The notes under the pieces were generated by a model. The model was not told the origin of the DNA. It searched no databases and saw only the letters and a list, made by a program, of their open reading frames with translations. 23,193 bases of DNA, from positions 1 to 23,193 of the forward strand of contig JAPLSP010000025.1 of NCBI GenBank assembly GCA_026398575.1. The letters run 5' to 3'. Below, piece after piece: positions 21,585-23,193 of this stretch (within the stretch, counting starts at the first letter, position 1; each line of letters opens with the position of its first letter). The stretch is from Candidatus Sumerlaeota bacterium (GTDB lineage: Bacteria > Sumerlaeota > Sumerlaeia > JADFCT01). A program made the translations under genes and the position numbers.

Positions 21585-23144
21585 TTGGCAACAAATACAG
21601 CAAATAGCAAAATGCTAAACGGATGGAGGATGGCAAGACTCCACGATCTGTGCCATATTGTAATGGGTCAGTCTCCGCCTTCCTCTACCTATAATTCAGT
21701 GCGGGATGGGTTGCCCTTCTTTCAAGGGAAGGCAGAATTTACGGAATTGTATCCAGAGGTTCGTAAATGGTGTAATGCGCCTGCAAAAGTTGCGAAGCAA
21801 AATGATGTATTGATTTCAGTTCGCGCGCCAGTTGGGCCAACAAATTTGGCTTCTTCAGATTGCTGCATTGGGCGTGGCCTTGCAGCTTTATCACCTCGCG
21901 ACGGAATAGAATCTCGGTACATTCTCTATATGATGCGATGCTTTGAGTCGCATCTTGCCTCGCTCGGTCAAGGGACAACTTTCCAGGCGATTTCAGGCAA
22001 GACGCTGAGGGATTTTCCTGTCATATATGCTCCTTTGGAGGACCAGCGCCGCATTGTGGCCAGGATCGAGGAACTGTTCTCCGATTTGGATGCGGGCGTG
22101 GCGGCGCTCAAGCGGGCGCAGGCCAATCTCAAGCGCTACCGCGCCGCCGTCCTCAAAGCCGCCGTCGAGGGCAAACTGACCGAACAATGGCGCAAAGACA
22201 ATCCGCCCCGCGAAACCGCCGCTCAACTCCTCGCCCGCATCCTCGCCGAACGCCGCCGCAAATGGGAAGCCGCCCAGCTCGCCAAATACACCGCCGCCGG
22301 CAAGACTCCGCCCAAAGACTGGAAAGCCAAATACAAAACTCCCGCTCCCCCCGATACATCCTGCCTCCCATCACTTCCCGATGGATGGATATGGGTAAGC
22401 ATTGCTCAGATAGGAGAAACAACAACCGGATCTACCCCACCGAAGCAAAATCCTGAATTCTTTGGTGGCAATATTCCATTTTTCAAGCCTACCGACCTAG
22501 ATGCGGGTTATAACGTAAGAGAATTCCGTGATTCTCTTACAGAATCAGGCATGGAGCATGGCCGAATACTTCCTCCCTTGTCTATTCTCGTAACGTGTAT
22601 AGGCGCTACGATTGGCAAGACTGGCCTCGCTCGCGTTCGGTGTGCTACTAACCAGCAAATCAACGCACTGACTGTTGTTGCTGACTTGATATCGCCTGAA
22701 TTCACTTATTGGTTATTTGCCAGCCCGTTCGGACAGAGTCAGATTATTAGCAATGCTTCCGCGACCACCCTGCCGATTCTAAATAAGAGCCGGTTCGAAG
22801 CGCTTTCATTTCCTCTTCCTCCAGTTGAAGAGCAAAGGCAAATTGTATCAGAAATAGAATGGCGTTTGAGCATAGTTGAGAAATTGGAGGTTGTGGTGTC
22901 GGTTAGCTTTCAACGCGCCTCGCATCTTCGGCATTCTATTTTGAGGTATGCGTTTGATGACCGTTTGGTGCAAAATAAGCAGCCTCTTGGGTTGCGGGTT
23001 TCGCAGCTAGCGCCTCACAAGCTAAACATAAACAAATTGCGAAAATCACAGGACATGCGAAGCGGTGTTGCGGCCATCATGGGCGCTTGGCCAGGAGGCG
23101 AAACCGATGAAGAGATTGAGCACGAGATAGACGCGATCTCGTGA
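21585..23144 (+). CDS. hsdS: Type I restriction-modification specificity subunit
   Basis: A 519-aa HsdS, which reads the bipartite DNA target for the restriction and methylation complex. Target-recognition domain 1 spans about 12-145, the central conserved helical spacer about 148-250 (LEDQRRIVARIEELFSDLD, AALKRAQANLKRYRAAVLKAA), domain 2 about 262-410, and the second conserved helix follows PPVEEQRQIVSEIE (412-425). The start is TTG 21585 with AGAGG 6 nt upstream; ATG 21612 is the alternative. The spacer-coding DNA (about 22030-22350) is GC-rich like hsdR, while both recognition-domain segments are AT-richer, the usual mark of domain exchange. After about residue 465 the protein has a tail not typical of HsdS, ending AAIMGAWPGGETDEEIEHEI. 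Confidence 0.93.
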   Translation: MATNTANSKMLNGWRMARLHDLCHIVMGQSPPSSTYNSVRDGLPFFQGKAEFTELYPEVRKWCNAPAKVAKQNDVLISVRAPVGPTNLASSDCCIGRGLAALSPRDGIESRYILYMMRCFESHLASLGQGTTFQAISGKTLRDFPVIYAPLEDQRRIVARIEELFSDLDAGVAALKRAQANLKRYRAAVLKAAVEGKLTEQWRKDNPPRETAAQLLARILAERRRKWEAAQLAKYTAAGKTPPKDWKAKYKTPAPPDTSCLPSLPDGWIWVSIAQIGETTTGSTPPKQNPEFFGGNIPFFKPTDLDAGYNVREFRDSLTESGMEHGRILPPLSILVTCIGATIGKTGLARVRCATNQQINALTVVADLISPEFTYWLFASPFGQSQIISNASATTLPILNKSRFEALSFPLPPVEEQRQIVSEIEWRLSIVEKLEVVVSVSFQRASHLRHSILRYAFDDRLVQNKQPLGLRVSQLAPHKLNINKLRKSQDMRSGVAAIMGAWPGGETDEEIEHEIDAIS

Positions 23145-23193
23145 GTCCTGCTTTCTTTCAAATTACGTATGCCTTTAGCCGCCTGAAGTAGGT

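Overview
The window reads as chromosome of a free-living, probably Gram-negative environmental bacterium with moderately high GC. This rests on exported proteins with type I or lipoprotein signals, AsmA-like, BON and DUF3332 envelope proteins, an NtrC-type activator, and large secreted multidomain proteins. Phylum cannot be fixed from the sequence alone. Almost everything from 1 to about 18.3 kb is on the minus strand; the last 4.6 kb (type I restriction) is on the plus strand and differs in base and codon use.

Layout, read in the minus direction. (a) 17544-16111 is an NtrC-family sigma54 activator with a degenerate receiver. A sigma54-type promoter at 15908-15924 lies just beyond it and drives a membrane-anchored HEAT-repeat protein (15858-14674) and, 30 nt later, a 1224-aa secreted protein with a zinc phospholipase C-like head (14643-10969). 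After a strong terminator comes a 908-aa secreted protein with a DUF3494 ice-binding-like head (10507-7781). The two secreted proteins have unrelated heads but share a C-terminal module of roughly 390-420 residues, which is the best candidate here for something undescribed. (b) 7543-2775 is a dense cluster of small stress and envelope genes: an 81-aa low-complexity protein, an lmo0937-type membrane protein, DUF3185, DUF3332, a 46-aa lipoprotein, an AsmA-like protein, a second 46-aa lipoprotein, a triple-BON protein and CsbD. Five of these are under 85 aa. The second lipoprotein belongs to a 197-bp block duplicated from the start of the lipoprotein-AsmA pair. (c) 2660-1491 is transaldolase, followed by a PAS-domain sensor protein (1420 to beyond base 1) built from near-identical repeated PAS units.

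A dispersed repeat of about 190 bp occurs between genes at 4155, 10719 and 15929. A fourth, related copy on the other strand is the middle of the 81-aa protein gene. The intergenic copies carry a CG-GAGCTC-CG palindrome, and two of them abut hairpin terminators.

On the plus strand, after a 5'-truncated transposase remnant (17981-18289, minus strand), lie hsdR (18564-21341) and hsdS (21585-23144). There is no hsdM between or before them, so the methylase must be beyond the right edge, elsewhere, or lost. HsdS is a sequence mosaic and has an unusual C-terminal tail. No tRNA, rRNA or CRISPR array was recognised.
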